Notes: generated by a model not told the origin, from the letters alone. 64,000 bases of DNA from Planosporangium flavigriseum (GCF_011947225.1 NZ_JAATVW010000007.1:1-64000), one strand, 5' to 3'; numbered from the stretch's first letter, positions 32,157 through 41,847 are shown. A program made the numbers and translations.

Positions 32157-34856
32157 GTGACACCTTCGTCGGCTGACGCCACTCCGCGACTGCTCCTTCT
32201 GGACGGCCACTCGTTGGCATACCGGGCGTTCTACGCATTGCCGGCGGAGAACTTCGCGACCAAGACCGGTCAGACGACCAACGCGGTCTTCGGCTTCACC
32301 TCCATGCTCATCAACATGCTCCGCGACGAGAAGCCGACCCACATCGGGGTCGCCTTCGACGTCTCGCGGCAGTCGTTCCGCACCGAGCAGTACGCGGAGT
32401 ACAAGGCTGGCCGGGCCAAGACGCCGGACGAATTCGCCGGCCAGGTGAGCCTGATCCGCGAGGTCCTCGACGCGCTGGGCATCACCTATGTCGAGAAGCC
32501 CGGGTACGAGGCCGACGACGTGATCGCGACGCTCGCCCGTCGCGGCCGGGACGCCGGCATGCGGGTCGGGGTGGTCACCGGTGACCGCGACGCGTTCCAA
32601 CTCGTCGATGACGACATCACCGTGCTCTACCTCAAGCGGGGCGTCTCCGAGATGGACCGGATGACCGACGAGAAGGTCACCGAGAAGTACGGTGTGGGCG
32701 CCGGGTGCTACCGCGACCTCGCCGCCCTCGTCGGGGAGGCCAGCGACAACCTGATCGGCGTACCGGGCGTCGGCCCGAAGACCGCCGCGAAGTGGATCGG
32801 GCAGTACGGCGGGCTCGAGGGCCTGATCGCCAACATCGACCAGATCAAGGGCAAGGCGGGCGAGAACGTGCGCGCCCACCTGGCCGACGTCATGCGCAAC
32901 TACGAGCTCAACCGGCTGGTCGACGATCTGGAACTGCCGGTCGCGCCGGGCGACCTGGAGTGGCAGGGCTGGGATCGGGAGGCTGTGCACCAGCTGTTCG
33001 ACACGCTGGAGTTCCGGATCCTGCGCGACCGGCTCTACCAGTACCTGGAGGCGGTCGAGCCGGAGGCGGAGGCGGGCTTCGACCTGACCTGCACCATGCT
33101 CGAGCCCGGCACGGTGCAGGCGTGGCTGGACGAGCACGCCCCCGTCGGCGCGCGCATCGGCGCCGCCTTCACCGGCACGTTCGGCCGCGGCACGGGTGAC
33201 CTCACCGGCGTCGCCCTCGCGACAGCCGAGGGGCCGGCCGCCTGGTTCGACCCGACCCGCCTCGACGACGCCGACGAGGCGGCCGTGGCGCTGTGGCTCG
33301 CCGACCCGCAGCGGCCGAAGGTGGTGCACGAGGTCAAGCCCGCGCTGCTGGCGTGCGCGGCCCGGGGCTGGCAGCTGAGCGGCGTCGCCACCGACACCGC
33401 CCTCGCGGCCTACCTCGCCATGCCCGACCAGCGCTCGTACGACCTGACCGACCTGGCCCTGCGCTACCTGCAGCGCGAACTGCGCGTCGAGGAGCCCGAC
33501 GACGGCCAGCTCACCCTCGACGGCCTCGGCAACGACGGCGAGGTCGAGCGCAACCTGATGCTGCGGGCGCGCGCCACGCTCGACCTGGCCGACGCGATCG
33601 CCGCCGACCCGATCCGGGGCGGTGAGCACAACCAGCGGCTGCTCGCCGAGGTTGAGCTGCCGCTGTCGGAGGTCCTGGCCCGGATGGAGCAGGCCGGCAT
33701 CGCGGCCGACACCGAGTACCTGTCGGAGCTGGAGGCCCAGTTCGCCGCCGGGGTCAAGGAGGCGGCGCACGCCGCCTACGAGGTGGTCGGCCGGGAGTTC
33801 AATCTCGGCTCACCCAAGCAGTTGCAGGAGATCCTCTTCAACGAGCTCGGGCTACCCAAGACCAAGAAGATCAAGACCGGCTACACGACGGACGCCGACG
33901 CCCTGCAGTGGCTGTACGCGCAGACCCAGCACCCGCTGCTGGAGCACCTGCTGCGGCATCGGGACGTGGCGCGGTTGAAGTCCACCGTCGACGGCCTGCT
34001 CAAGTCCGTCAGCACCGACGGGCGTATCCACACCACGTTCAACCAGACGGTCGCGGCGACCGGCCGGCTGTCGAGCACCGACCCCAACCTCCAGAACATC
34101 CCGATCCGTACGCAGGAGGGGCGGCGCATCCGGCGCGCCTTCGTCGTCGGTCCTGGCTTCGAGTCCCTGCTGTCGGCCGACTACAGCCAGATCGAGATGC
34201 GCATCATGGCGCACCTGTCCAAGGACGAGGCGCTCATCGACGCCTTCAACTCCGGGTTCGACTTCCACGCCGCCACCGCGTCGTCGGTCTTCTCGGTCCC
34301 CGTGGACGAGGTGACCCCCGACCAGCGGCGCAAGATCAAGGCGATGAACTACGGCCTGGCGTACGGGCTGTCGCCGTACGGCCTGTCCCAGCAGCTCGGC
34401 ATCAGCCCGGCCGAGGCGAGCGTGCTGATGGAGGAGTACTTCGAGCGTTTCGGCGGGGTGCGCGACTACCTGCACGCCGTCGTCGACCAGGCCCGCCGCG
34501 AGGGGTACACCGAGACGGTGCTCGGGCGGCGGCGCTACCTGCCCGACCTCAACAGCGACAACCGGCAGCGGCGCGAGATGGCCGAGCGGATGGCGCTCAA
34601 CGCTCCGATCCAGGGCTCGGCAGCCGACATCATCAAGGTGGCGATGCTGCGCGTCGACGCCGCTCTTCGCGAGTCCGGGCTGCGGTCGCGGATGCTGCTG
34701 CAGGTGCACGACGAGCTGGTTTTCGAGGTGGCCCCGGGGGAGCGCGAGGCGCTCGAGGACCTCGTACGCACCCAGATGGGCGCGGCCTACCCGCTGGACG
34801 TGCCGCTGGAGGTCTCGGTCGGCGTGGGTCGCGACTGGGACGACGCCGAGCACTGA
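32157..34856 (+). CDS. polA: DNA polymerase I
   Basis: 899 residues. The 5'-3' exonuclease (FEN) domain is residues 1-300 (DGHSLAYRAFYAL, YEADDVIATLA, VTGDRDAFQLV, and GVPGVGPKTAAKWI as the helix-hairpin-helix). The middle domain lacks the DxE proofreading motif, so it is probably an inactive 3'-5' exonuclease, as in many actinobacteria. The polymerase domain has motif A DYSQIEMR (Asp675), motif B RRKIKAMNYGLAYG and motif C VHDE (Asp852), all intact. It acts in gap filling during repair and Okazaki fragment processing. The short distance from the -10 to GTG 32157 suggests leaderless translation. Confidence 0.97.
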   Translation: MTPSSADATPRLLLLDGHSLAYRAFYALPAENFATKTGQTTNAVFGFTSMLINMLRDEKPTHIGVAFDVSRQSFRTEQYAEYKAGRAKTPDEFAGQVSLIREVLDALGITYVEKPGYEADDVIATLARRGRDAGMRVGVVTGDRDAFQLVDDDITVLYLKRGVSEMDRMTDEKVTEKYGVGAGCYRDLAALVGEASDNLIGVPGVGPKTAAKWIGQYGGLEGLIANIDQIKGKAGENVRAHLADVMRNYELNRLVDDLELPVAPGDLEWQGWDREAVHQLFDTLEFRILRDRLYQYLEAVEPEAEAGFDLTCTMLEPGTVQAWLDEHAPVGARIGAAFTGTFGRGTGDLTGVALATAEGPAAWFDPTRLDDADEAAVALWLADPQRPKVVHEVKPALLACAARGWQLSGVATDTALAAYLAMPDQRSYDLTDLALRYLQRELRVEEPDDGQLTLDGLGNDGEVERNLMLRARATLDLADAIAADPIRGGEHNQRLLAEVELPLSEVLARMEQAGIAADTEYLSELEAQFAAGVKEAAHAAYEVVGREFNLGSPKQLQEILFNELGLPKTKKIKTGYTTDADALQWLYAQTQHPLLEHLLRHRDVARLKSTVDGLLKSVSTDGRIHTTFNQTVAATGRLSSTDPNLQNIPIRTQEGRRIRRAFVVGPGFESLLSADYSQIEMRIMAHLSKDEALIDAFNSGFDFHAATASSVFSVPVDEVTPDQRRKIKAMNYGLAYGLSPYGLSQQLGISPAEASVLMEEYFERFGGVRDYLHAVVDQARREGYTETVLGRRRYLPDLNSDNRQRREMAERMALNAPIQGSAADIIKVAMLRVDAALRESGLRSRMLLQVHDELVFEVAPGEREALEDLVRTQMGAAYPLDVPLEVSVGVGRDWDDAEH

Positions 34857-34866
34857 GGCCGGCTGC

Positions 34867-35448
34867 CTACGGGGTGATCTCCCGGATCGGCAGCCGGATG
34901 GGGAACGGCTCGTCGACGACGAGCTCGTCCGCGCTGTTCGCCAGTTCCACGTAGGCACCGTCCTTGAGCGTGTAGGCGTAGACGTGGACCGGGTCCTGCT
35001 CGATCCGCCAGAAGTTCGGGATGCCAGCCTCGGCGTAGACGGCCGGCTTCTCGAGCCGGTCGCGACGTCTGGTGCCCGGCGAGACGACTTCGACGACCAG
35101 CAGGACTTCGTGCGGCATGAGGAAGTGGCGGGTCCGCTTGATCTCAGCCCAGTGCAGCAGGACGTCGGGCTCGCAGGTGTTGTTCAGTGACACGGCGACG
35201 CCGACTGCTGTTGCGGCGTCGAGAGGATGCGGGCGGTGCTTCCGCAGCCATGCCCATAGCAGGTTGCTGATGGCCTGATGGTCGAGCGAAGGGGAGGGGA
35301 CCACGGCCATCACTCCATCGACGAGTTCGACGCGGGGGGCGTCGTCCGGGATGGCGAGCACGTCTTCGATGGTGAAATCGGCCATTCGCTGCCGAACCGG
35401 GTCTGGAGACCATGGTCGGGCGCCGCGGTCGATCGGCTCTGCGCTCAT
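34867..35448 (-). CDS. Uma2-family (DUF820) putative endonuclease
   Basis: 193 residues with the PD-(D/E)XK-like fold pattern of Uma2 proteins: FTIEDVLAIPDDAPRVELVDG at the N terminus, CEPDVLLHW, then VVEVVSPGTRRRDRLEKPAVYAEAGIPNFW cut here as its core VVEVVSPGTRRRDR plus EAGIPNFW. Putative catalytic residues are Asp in PDVLL and Glu in VEVVSP, with Lys/Arg after. Cellular role is unknown; such genes are numerous in actinobacteria and cyanobacteria. ATG 35448 or GTG 35457 may be the start. Its stop is 10 nt from the convergent polA stop. Confidence 0.75.
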   Translation of the reverse strand: MSAEPIDRGARPWSPDPVRQRMADFTIEDVLAIPDDAPRVELVDGVMAVVPSPSLDHQAISNLLWAWLRKHRPHPLDAATAVGVAVSLNNTCEPDVLLHWAEIKRTRHFLMPHEVLLVVEVVSPGTRRRDRLEKPAVYAEAGIPNFWRIEQDPVHVYAYTLKDGAYVELANSADELVVDEPFPIRLPIREITP

Positions 35449-35458
35449 GCCGGTCACG

Positions 35459-36298
35459 CTACTCGGAAACCGACGCCGGGGGAGGGGCCAGAACCGACGG
35501 CTTCTCGGCGACGAAGATCGCCGTACCGGGGAAGATCCGGCCGCGCAGTGGGCTCCACTGGCCCCAGATCTGCTCGTGCCCCTCAGGCCACTCCGGCTCG
35601 ATCAGGTCGGCCAGGACGAAGCCGGCCGCGACCAGTTCCCGGATCCGGTCGCCCAGGGTGCGGTGGTGCTCGACGTACGTCGCCGCGCCGGTTTCGTCGT
35701 ACTCCACGTAGGGGGTGCGTTCGAAGTAGGAGTGGGCCGCGACCAGGCCGCGTTCGGTCGGGTCGTCGAGGAAGACCCAGCGCATGGGGTGGGTCACCGA
35801 GAAGACCCATCGCCCGCCGGGGCGCAGCACCCGGAACACCTCGCGCATCAGCCGGGCCGAGTCGTCCACGAACGGAACCGCGCCGAAAGCAGTGCATACC
35901 GTGTCAAAAGCCTCGGCGGCGAACGGGATGGCGAGGGCGTCGCACTGCACCAGCGGTACCCGTACGCCTGATCTCTCAGCGGCCTCGCGCGCGTGCCGCA
36001 GCATCCCGCCGGACAGGTCCGCGGCCACGACCCGCGCTCCCTGGGTGGCCAGCCACCGTGCGGAGGCCGCCGCGCCGCACCCGATCTCCAGCACCCGCTG
36101 GCCGGCGACGTCGCCCAGCAGGCGCGCGTCGGCCTCGCGTAGCCCCTCCGGGCACCAGACGAAGTCGACGTCACCCAGGAAGTCGCCGTGCTCGGCCTGG
36201 TACGCGTCCGCATCAGCGTCCCACCAGCCACGACTGGCCCGACGGTTCTCGCCGGAGGTCACCCACCGACGTGTCACACCCGCGTCACTCACGGCCAT
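35459..36298 (-). CDS. Class I SAM-dependent methyltransferase
   Basis: 279 residues with SAM motif I VLEIGCGAAASARWL, an acidic residue after strand 2 (VVAADLSGGML), motif II-like FDTVCTAFGAVPF, and motif III LRPGGRWVFSVTHP. It resembles small-molecule methyltransferases of the UbiE/MenG-like group; the substrate is unknown. ATG 36298 gives a protein starting MAVSDAGVTRR. It is divergent from rpsA and lies 10 nt before the Uma2 gene on the same strand. Confidence 0.85.
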   Translation of the reverse strand: MAVSDAGVTRRWVTSGENRRASRGWWDADADAYQAEHGDFLGDVDFVWCPEGLREADARLLGDVAGQRVLEIGCGAAASARWLATQGARVVAADLSGGMLRHAREAAERSGVRVPLVQCDALAIPFAAEAFDTVCTAFGAVPFVDDSARLMREVFRVLRPGGRWVFSVTHPMRWVFLDDPTERGLVAAHSYFERTPYVEYDETGAATYVEHHRTLGDRIRELVAAGFVLADLIEPEWPEGHEQIWGQWSPLRGRIFPGTAIFVAEKPSVLAPPPASVSE

Positions 36299-36364
36299 AA
36301 CGGTACGGGTAGTCACCCTGAGCAAAAAGATCAGGAAGATAATGGCGACGGTTGCCGGGGATGG

Positions 36365-36395
36365 TTGGACCGTGTGGTATTGCGCACGGTAGGCT
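36365..36395 (+). promoter_or_regulatory. Possible rpsA promoter
   Basis: TTGGAC (36365-36370) and TAGGCT (36390-36395) with a 19-nt spacer, leaving about 155 nt of 5' leader before rpsA. Such long leaders are common for ribosomal protein S1 and allow translational autocontrol, but I see no defined structure. Confidence 0.4.
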
Positions 36396-36556
36396 GTTCG
36401 ATGCACTCGTGGGCCGCGTGTCTCGGCAGGGAGCAGGCCCGCTGGTCGTCAACACAACCCCATCACCGTCTGGGTGGCGGGTCGTGCTTGGCGCCGGGTC
36501 CTCGAGGGCACCACAGGTCACCGCCTGACACCCATCCGACCGGAGCAACAACCCAC

Positions 36557-38062
36557 ATGACGAGCAGCATCGAGGCCACCTCGAGCGCACCCGCCGCGAT
36601 CACCACCACCAGCGGCAGCAAGGTCACCGTCGACGACCTCGGCAGCGAGGAAGCGTTCCTCGCCGCGATTGACGAGACCATCAAGTACTTCAATGACGGC
36701 GACATTGTCGAGGGCACCGTCGTCAAGGTCGATCGGGACGAGGTCCTGCTCGACATCGGCTACAAGACCGAGGGTGTCATCCCCTCGCGCGAGTTGTCGA
36801 TCAAGCACGACGTCGACCCCGCTGAAGTTGTGACGGTGGGTGACCAGATCGAGGCTCTGGTTCTCCAGAAGGAGGACAAGGAGGGCCGCCTGATCCTCTC
36901 GAAGAAGCGTGCGCAGTACGAGCGCGCGTGGGGCACGATCGAGAAGATCAAGGAAGAGGACGGCGTCGTCCGCGGCTCGGTCATCGAGGTGGTCAAGGGC
37001 GGCCTCATTCTCGACATCGGGCTGCGCGGCTTCCTGCCCGCGTCGCTGGTCGAGATGCGGCGCGTCCGCGACCTTCAGCCGTACGTGGGTCGTGAGCTCG
37101 AGGCCAAGATCATCGAGCTGGACAAGAACCGCAACAACGTGGTGCTGTCCCGCCGCGCCTACCTTGAGCAGACTCAGTCCGAGGTGCGCACGGAGTTCCT
37201 GCACAAGCTGCAGAAGGGCCAGGTCCGCAAGGGCGTCGTCTCCTCGATCGTCAACTTCGGCGCGTTCGTGGACCTCGGCGGCGTCGACGGTCTGGTGCAC
37301 GTCTCCGAGCTGTCCTGGAAGCACATCGACCACCCGTCCGAGGTTGTCGAGGTCGGCCAGGAGGTTGAGGTCGAGGTGCTCGACGTCGACCTCGACCGCG
37401 AGCGGGTCTCGCTGTCGCTGAAGGCGACGCAGGAGGACCCGTGGCGGCAGTTCGCCCGGACCCACGCGATCCAGCAGATCGTCCCGGGTAAGGTCACCAA
37501 GCTGGTGCCGTTCGGTGCGTTCGTGCGCGTCGACGACGGTATCGAGGGCCTGGTGCACATCTCCGAGCTGGCCGAGCGCCACGTGGAGATCCCGGAGCAG
37601 GTCGTGCAGGTCGGCTCCGAGGTCATGGTCAAGGTCATCGACATCGACCTGGAGCGCCGGCGGATCTCGCTGTCGCTCAAGCAGGCTAACGAGGGCTTCG
37701 TCGAGGGCGAGGAGCACTTCGACCCCACCCTCTACGGCATGGCCGCGACCTACGACCAGCAGGGCAACTACATTTACCCCGAGGGCTTCGACCCGGAGAC
37801 GGGCGAGTGGCTCGAGGGCTTCGACAAGCAGCGCGAGGAGTGGGAGCGGCAGTACGCCGAGGCCCGCCAGCGCTGGGAGGCGCACACCAAGCAGGTGCAG
37901 ACGGCCCGCGCGGCCGAGGCGACCGCCGAGGCGGCTCCCGCTGGCCCGACGTCCTCGACGACCCCGGCGCCCGCCCGGGCCACCGAGGAGCCCAGCGGCA
38001 CCCTGGCCACCGACGAGGCGCTCGCGGCTCTGCGCGAGAAGCTCGCTGGCGGCAAGAGCTGA
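36557..38062 (+). CDS. rpsA: 30S ribosomal protein S1
   Basis: 501 residues with four S1 RNA-binding domains. The repeats begin at GDIVEGTVVKVDRDEVLLDI (about residue 52), VVRGSVIEVVKGGLILDIGL (about 138), GQVRKGVVSSIVNFGAFVDL (about 222) and GKVTKLVPFGAFVRVDDG (about 310). A Pro/Ala/Thr-rich tail follows, the usual actinobacterial shape (E. coli has six domains). It binds mRNA on the small subunit to help initiation. ATG 36557 has GGAG 11 nt upstream. A strong terminator follows. Confidence 0.96.
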   Translation: MTSSIEATSSAPAAITTTSGSKVTVDDLGSEEAFLAAIDETIKYFNDGDIVEGTVVKVDRDEVLLDIGYKTEGVIPSRELSIKHDVDPAEVVTVGDQIEALVLQKEDKEGRLILSKKRAQYERAWGTIEKIKEEDGVVRGSVIEVVKGGLILDIGLRGFLPASLVEMRRVRDLQPYVGRELEAKIIELDKNRNNVVLSRRAYLEQTQSEVRTEFLHKLQKGQVRKGVVSSIVNFGAFVDLGGVDGLVHVSELSWKHIDHPSEVVEVGQEVEVEVLDVDLDRERVSLSLKATQEDPWRQFARTHAIQQIVPGKVTKLVPFGAFVRVDDGIEGLVHISELAERHVEIPEQVVQVGSEVMVKVIDIDLERRRISLSLKQANEGFVEGEEHFDPTLYGMAATYDQQGNYIYPEGFDPETGEWLEGFDKQREEWERQYAEARQRWEAHTKQVQTARAAEATAEAAPAGPTSSTTPAPARATEEPSGTLATDEALAALREKLAGGKS

Positions 38063-38087
38063 CCTCCGTCAGCAACTAGGTACATCT

Positions 38088-38122
38088 GCGGCCCCGCACC
38101 GGTTCTGCCGGTGCGGGGCCGC
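38088..38122 (+). terminator. rpsA terminator stem-loop
   Basis: Perfect 15-bp stem GCGGCCCCGCACCGG (38088-38102) with 38108-38122, 5-nt loop, 25 nt after the rpsA stop. No T-run follows, as is common in high-GC actinobacteria. Confidence 0.8.
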
Positions 38123-38133
38123 GGCACGTTCAT

Positions 38134-38159
38134 CGGTAGAACGCACCTGCGGTAGAACG
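38134..38159 (+). repeat. Direct repeat upstream of coaE
   Basis: CGGTAGAACG occurs at 38134-38143 and 38150-38159, 16 nt apart start to start, between the rpsA terminator and coaE. Possibly an activator site or tandem -10-like elements. Confidence 0.6.
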
Positions 38160-38204
38160 GAGCCCGGTTGATCGGCTCGTTCGCCGGTGCGGTTGACTTT
38201 GCCC

Positions 38205-38798
38205 GTGCTGATGGTGGGATTGACCGGCGGGATCGGCGCGGGCAAGAGCGCCGTCGCCACCCGGCTCGCGGAACTTGGCGCGATCGTCATCGACGCCGAC
38301 CGGCTCGCGCGGGAGGCCGTGGCCACGGGTTCGGACGGGCTCGCCGAGGTCGTGGCCGAGTTTGGGCCCGAGGTGCTGGCTGCGGACGGCGCACTGGACA
38401 GGGCGGCGCTCGCGAGCCGCGTGTTCGGCGACGACCCAGCGCGCCGCCGGCTGGAGGGCATCATCCACCCGCGGGTACGCGCCCGGACCGCGGAACTGGT
38501 TGCAGCGGCGCCGCCGGACGCGGTCGTCGTCAACGATGTGCCGCTGCTCGTCGAGTCGGGACTCAACGGAGCGTACGAGCTCGTCATCGTCGTACTCGCC
38601 GATGAAGACGCCCGGGTGGCCCGACTCATCCGTGATCGCGGGATGACCCCTGACGAGGCCGCCGCGCGGATCCGTGCCCAGGCGACCGACGAGCAGCGCC
38701 GAGCTGTCGCCGACATCGTGATCGTCAACGACGGTAGCCTTGAGGATCTGAGCCGCAAGGTCGACGAGGTGTGGCGCGAGCGCCTCGCGTCCGCGTGA
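38205..38798 (+). CDS. coaE: Dephospho-CoA kinase
   Basis: About 197 residues. The P-loop is GLTGGIGAGKSAV (residues about 5-17), then the substrate segment VIDADRLAREAV, lid region and VVVNDVPLLVESG. The C-terminal segment is RIRAQATDEQRRAVADIVIVNDG. It phosphorylates the 3' hydroxyl of dephospho-CoA ribose, the last step of CoA synthesis. The start is taken as GTG 38205, one of several possible (GTG 38187 and ATG 38211 also in frame); none has a clear ribosome site. Gene order rpsA-coaE-uvrB is typical of actinobacteria. Confidence 0.92.
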   Translation: MLMVGLTGGIGAGKSAVATRLAELGAIVIDADRLAREAVATGSDGLAEVVAEFGPEVLAADGALDRAALASRVFGDDPARRRLEGIIHPRVRARTAELVAAAPPDAVVVNDVPLLVESGLNGAYELVIVVLADEDARVARLIRDRGMTPDEAAARIRAQATDEQRRAVADIVIVNDGSLEDLSRKVDEVWRERLASA

Positions 38799-39059
38799 CG
38801 CGAGGCACTGTAAACGAGAGGTTCACATACGTTACGGCGCTCGCGGCGGCCGGTCAGCGCTCTCCAGCGCGACCGCAGCGGTGCGCCTCACCGGCCATGC
38901 CGGGGCTGCAGACCCTGCGTCGGGGGACGGATCGGTATGGACGATCCGTCAGCTTCCCGATCGGCCGCCGCGAGCGGCCTACGTATCGACGGTAACCTGG
39001 TGATCTTTGGCGCACAATCGCAATGCCGGAATGAATCGTGTCCACGCACCCGCGCGGGG
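38799..39059. other. Gap between coaE and the uvrB promoter
   Basis: No supported gene. There is a short perfect inverted repeat, GGCCGC-CGCGA-GCGGCC at 38963-38979, which may end the coaE transcript. No LexA-type GAAC-N4-GTTC box is seen. Confidence 0.5.
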
Positions 39060-39093
39060 GACGCCGGCCCAGAAGTGACGCCGGCCCAGAAGT
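39060..39093 (+). repeat. Exact 17-bp tandem duplication just upstream of the uvrB promoter
   Basis: GACGCCGGCCCAGAAGT is present twice without interruption (39060-39076, 39077-39093). The second copy ends 1 nt before the TTGTCG element at 39095, exactly where an activator would sit. Confidence 0.85.
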
Positions 39094-39094
39094 C

Positions 39095-39117
39095 TTGTCG
39101 GACCCACGACGTACCGT
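39095..39117 (+). promoter_or_regulatory. RecA-independent DNA damage type promoter of uvrB
   Basis: TTGTCG (39095-39100), 11 nt, TACCGT (39112-39117), then 7 nt to ATG 39125, so the transcript is predicted to be leaderless. Same geometry as polA and uvrA. Confidence 0.7.
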
Positions 39118-39124
39118 TGGTGCC

Positions 39125-41257
39125 ATGACGCTCGCCATTCCCCGCTTGGATCGCCGCTTCGAGGTCGTGAGTGAATATCAGCCCTCCGGTGACCAGCCGA
39201 CCGCGATCGAAGGGCTGGAGAAGTGGGTCCGCCGCGGCGACCGGCACGTGGTGCTGCTCGGCGCGACGGGCACCGGTAAGAGCGCCACGACGGCATGGCT
39301 GATCGAGCGGCTGCAGCGCCCGACGCTGATCCTCGCGCCGAACAAGACGCTCTGCGCCCAGCTGGCCAAGGAGTTCCGCGAACTGATGCCGCACAACGCG
39401 GTGGAGTACTTCGTCAGCTACTACGACTACTACCAGCCCGAGGCGTACATCCCGCAGACCGACACCTACATCGAGAAGGACTCCTCGATCAACGAGGAGG
39501 TCGAGCGGCTGCGCCACTCCGCGACGATGAGCCTGTTGACCCGTCGCGACGTCGTCGTGGTCGCCACCGTGTCGGCGATCTACGGCCTCGGCACCCCGCA
39601 GGAGTACTTGGAACGCGCGGTGAAGGTGCGCGTCGGCGACGAGATGGAGCGCGACAAACTGCTTCGCCGCCTCGTCGACGTGCAGTACGCCCGCAACGAC
39701 ATCGCGTTCAACCGCGGCACGTTCCGGGTCCGGGGCGACACGCTGGAGATCATCCCGGCGTACGAGGAGCTCGCGATCCGCATCGAGTTCTTCGGCGACG
39801 AGATCGAGCAGCTGTCCTACCTGCACCCGCTCACCGGCGAGAAGTTGCGGGAGACCGACGAACTGCTGATCTTCCCGGCGACCCACTACGCGGCCGGTCC
39901 GGAGCGGATGGAGCGGGCGATCCGTGACATCGAGGCCGAGCTGGCCGAGCGGCTGGAGGAGCTGGAGCGGCAGGGCAACCTCCTGGAGGCCCAGCGGCTG
40001 CGCATGCGCACCACCTACGACATCGAGATGATGCGCCAGGTCGGGTTCTGCTCCGGCATCGAGAACTACTCGCGTCACATCGACGGGCGGGCGCCCGGCA
40101 GCGCGCCGCACTGCCTGCTCGACTACTTCCCGGACGACTTCCTGACCGTCATCGACGAGTCGCACAACACGGTGCCGCAGATCGGCGGGATGTACGAGGG
40201 GGATGCCTCCCGCAAGCGGACGCTCGTCGAGCACGGGTTCCGGTTGCCGAGCGCGATGGACAACCGGCCGCTGCGCTTCGACGAGTTCACCGACCGTGTG
40301 GGACAGGTCGTCTACCTGTCGGCGACCCCGGGCCCGTACGAGCTGGGCAAGGCCCAGGGGGAGTACGTCGAGCAGGTGATCCGGCCGACCGGACTGGTCG
40401 ACCCCGAGGTGATCGTGAAGCCCACCAAGGGCCAGATCGACGACCTGATACACGAGATCGGCGTCCGCACCGAGCGCGACGAGCGGGTCCTGGTCACCAC
40501 GCTCACCAAGAAGATGGCCGAGGACCTCACCGACTACCTGCTCGAGCACGGCATCCGGGTGCGATACCTGCACTCGGAGGTTGACACGCTGCGCCGCGTG
40601 GAGCTGCTCAAGGAGCTGCGCCTCGGCGACTACGACGTCCTGGTCGGCATCAACCTGCTGCGCGAGGGTCTCGACCTGCCCGAGGTGAGCCTGGTCGCGA
40701 TCCTCGATGCCGACAAGGAAGGCTTCCTGCGCTCCGGCACCAGCCTCGTGCAGACGATCGGTCGCGCCGCGCGTAACGTCTCCGGCCAAGTGATCATGTA
40801 CGCCGACAAGGTGACTCCCTCCATGGCGCACGCGATCGACGAGACCAACCGGCGGCGGGCCAAGCAGGTCGCGTACAACAAGGCCAACGGGATCGACCCG
40901 CAGCCGCTGCGCAAGAAGATCCATGACATCCTCGACGACATCTACCGCGAGTCGGAGGACACCGAGGGCGTGCTGGCCGGCCACGACGCGGGCGGTGCGA
41001 TGGTCGGCGGCTCCGGCCGGCAGATGTCGCGGGGCAAGGCGCCGGTGCCCGAGACCCGATCGCGCCGCAAGGCCGCTGCGACGCCGTCGCGCGAGGGCAT
41101 GGCCCGTGCCGACCTGGCGCAGCTCATCCAGGATCTCAACGAGCAGATGCTGACGGCGGCGCGCGAGCTTCAGTTCGAGTTGGCCGCCCGGATCCGCGAC
41201 GAGATCAGCGAGCTGAAGAAGGAGCTCCGGGGCATGGACGTGGCGGGCGTGCGCTGA
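39125..41257 (+). CDS. uvrB: Excinuclease ABC subunit UvrB
   Basis: 710 residues. Walker A GATGTGKS is at 46-53, and the beta-hairpin that probes damaged DNA is [12 protein letters not shown] (about 100). Helicase motifs include [16 protein letters not shown] and TIGRAARN. The C-terminal UVR domain ([20 protein letters not shown]) contacts UvrC. It acts in nucleotide excision repair, loading at lesions delivered by UvrA (encoded at 63206). There is no ribosome site before the ATG, consistent with the leaderless promoter found there. Confidence 0.97.
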   Translation: MTLAIPRLDRRFEVVSEYQPSGDQPTAIEGLEKWVRRGDRHVVLLGATGTGKSATTAWLIERLQRPTLILAPNKTLCAQLAKEFRELMPHNAVEYFVSYYDYYQPEAYIPQTDTYIEKDSSINEEVERLRHSATMSLLTRRDVVVVATVSAIYGLGTPQEYLERAVKVRVGDEMERDKLLRRLVDVQYARNDIAFNRGTFRVRGDTLEIIPAYEELAIRIEFFGDEIEQLSYLHPLTGEKLRETDELLIFPATHYAAGPERMERAIRDIEAELAERLEELERQGNLLEAQRLRMRTTYDIEMMRQVGFCSGIENYSRHIDGRAPGSAPHCLLDYFPDDFLTVIDESHNTVPQIGGMYEGDASRKRTLVEHGFRLPSAMDNRPLRFDEFTDRVGQVVYLSATPGPYELGKAQGEYVEQVIRPTGLVDPEVIVKPTKGQIDDLIHEIGVRTERDERVLVTTLTKKMAEDLTDYLLEHGIRVRYLHSEVDTLRRVELLKELRLGDYDVLVGINLLREGLDLPEVSLVAILDADKEGFLRSGTSLVQTIGRAARNVSGQVIMYADKVTPSMAHAIDETNRRRAKQVAYNKANGIDPQPLRKKIHDILDDIYRESEDTEGVLAGHDAGGAMVGGSGRQMSRGKAPVPETRSRRKAAATPSREGMARADLAQLIQDLNEQMLTAARELQFELAARIRDEISELKKELRGMDVAGVR

Positions 41258-41328
41258 CCGGACCGGGCGCGCCTGCACTGGCTGCGCCATCCGCACCTGC
41301 TCGCCACCGAGGTGCGCGTCACCCGGAA

Positions 41329-41350
41329 CGTGGCGACGATCATCGCCACG
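41329..41350. terminator. Possible terminator between uvrB and the ABM gene
   Basis: CGTGGCGA (41329-41336) pairs with 41343-41350 around a 6-nt loop between convergent genes. Modest stem, no T-run. Confidence 0.35.
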
Positions 41351-41371
41351 TACCCGGGGAAGACGCGAGGC

Positions 41372-41665
41372 TCAGGCCGGCACGTCCACGAAGTGCTCCA
41401 CCCGGGGCGCTCCGTCGAAGTAAGGCCCGATAAGCCCGCGCCACTGGGTGAAGCGGTCGGTGGCGCGGAAGTTCTCGATGTGGGCCTCGACCGAGTCCCA
41501 CTCGACGAACAGCACGAACCGGGTCGGCGTCTCCACGCCCCGGGTCATCCGCACCGAGCGGCAGCCGGGGGTGTCCGCCACCAAGGTCCTGGCCTTGGCG
41601 TACGCCGCGGCGAACTCGTCCTCACGGCCTTCTTGTACGTCGATCAACGCGACTTCGAGCACCAT
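41372..41665 (-). CDS. Antibiotic biosynthesis monooxygenase (ABM)-domain protein
   Basis: 97 residues with the dimeric ferredoxin-like ABM pattern: VALIDVQEGREDEFAAAYAK, GCRSVRMTRGVETPTRFVLF, EWDSVEAHIENFRATDRF. Members include quinol monooxygenases and heme-degrading enzymes, but many are of unknown function, and key residues do not single out one. It is a monocistronic gene convergent with uvrB. Confidence 0.78.
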   Translation of the reverse strand: MVLEVALIDVQEGREDEFAAAYAKARTLVADTPGCRSVRMTRGVETPTRFVLFVEWDSVEAHIENFRATDRFTQWRGLIGPYFDGAPRVEHFVDVPA

Positions 41666-41847
41666 GCCGGCAAGCCTGCCATGTAGGGCCGTGGATACGG
41701 GCGGCGGGGCGGGCGTCGACGAAAGCCGGGCGCCGGCCGCGTGCGGGCGCTGACCGAATGCGGTGACGTAGGTCTAATCCGACACGCCGATCCGATCTTT
41801 TGCGACCCTGCTCGCCCCCGTCGGGGTCCGTAGGGGAGAATGGCGGA

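Noticed and set aside
38799-39124. LexA (SOS) box upstream of uvrB
   Set aside because: No GAAC-N4-GTTC-like palindrome found; the RecA-NDp element explains regulation better.
38888-41296. 802-codon frame antisense to uvrB
   Set aside because: Shadow of a highly conserved gene; no ribosome site or motif.
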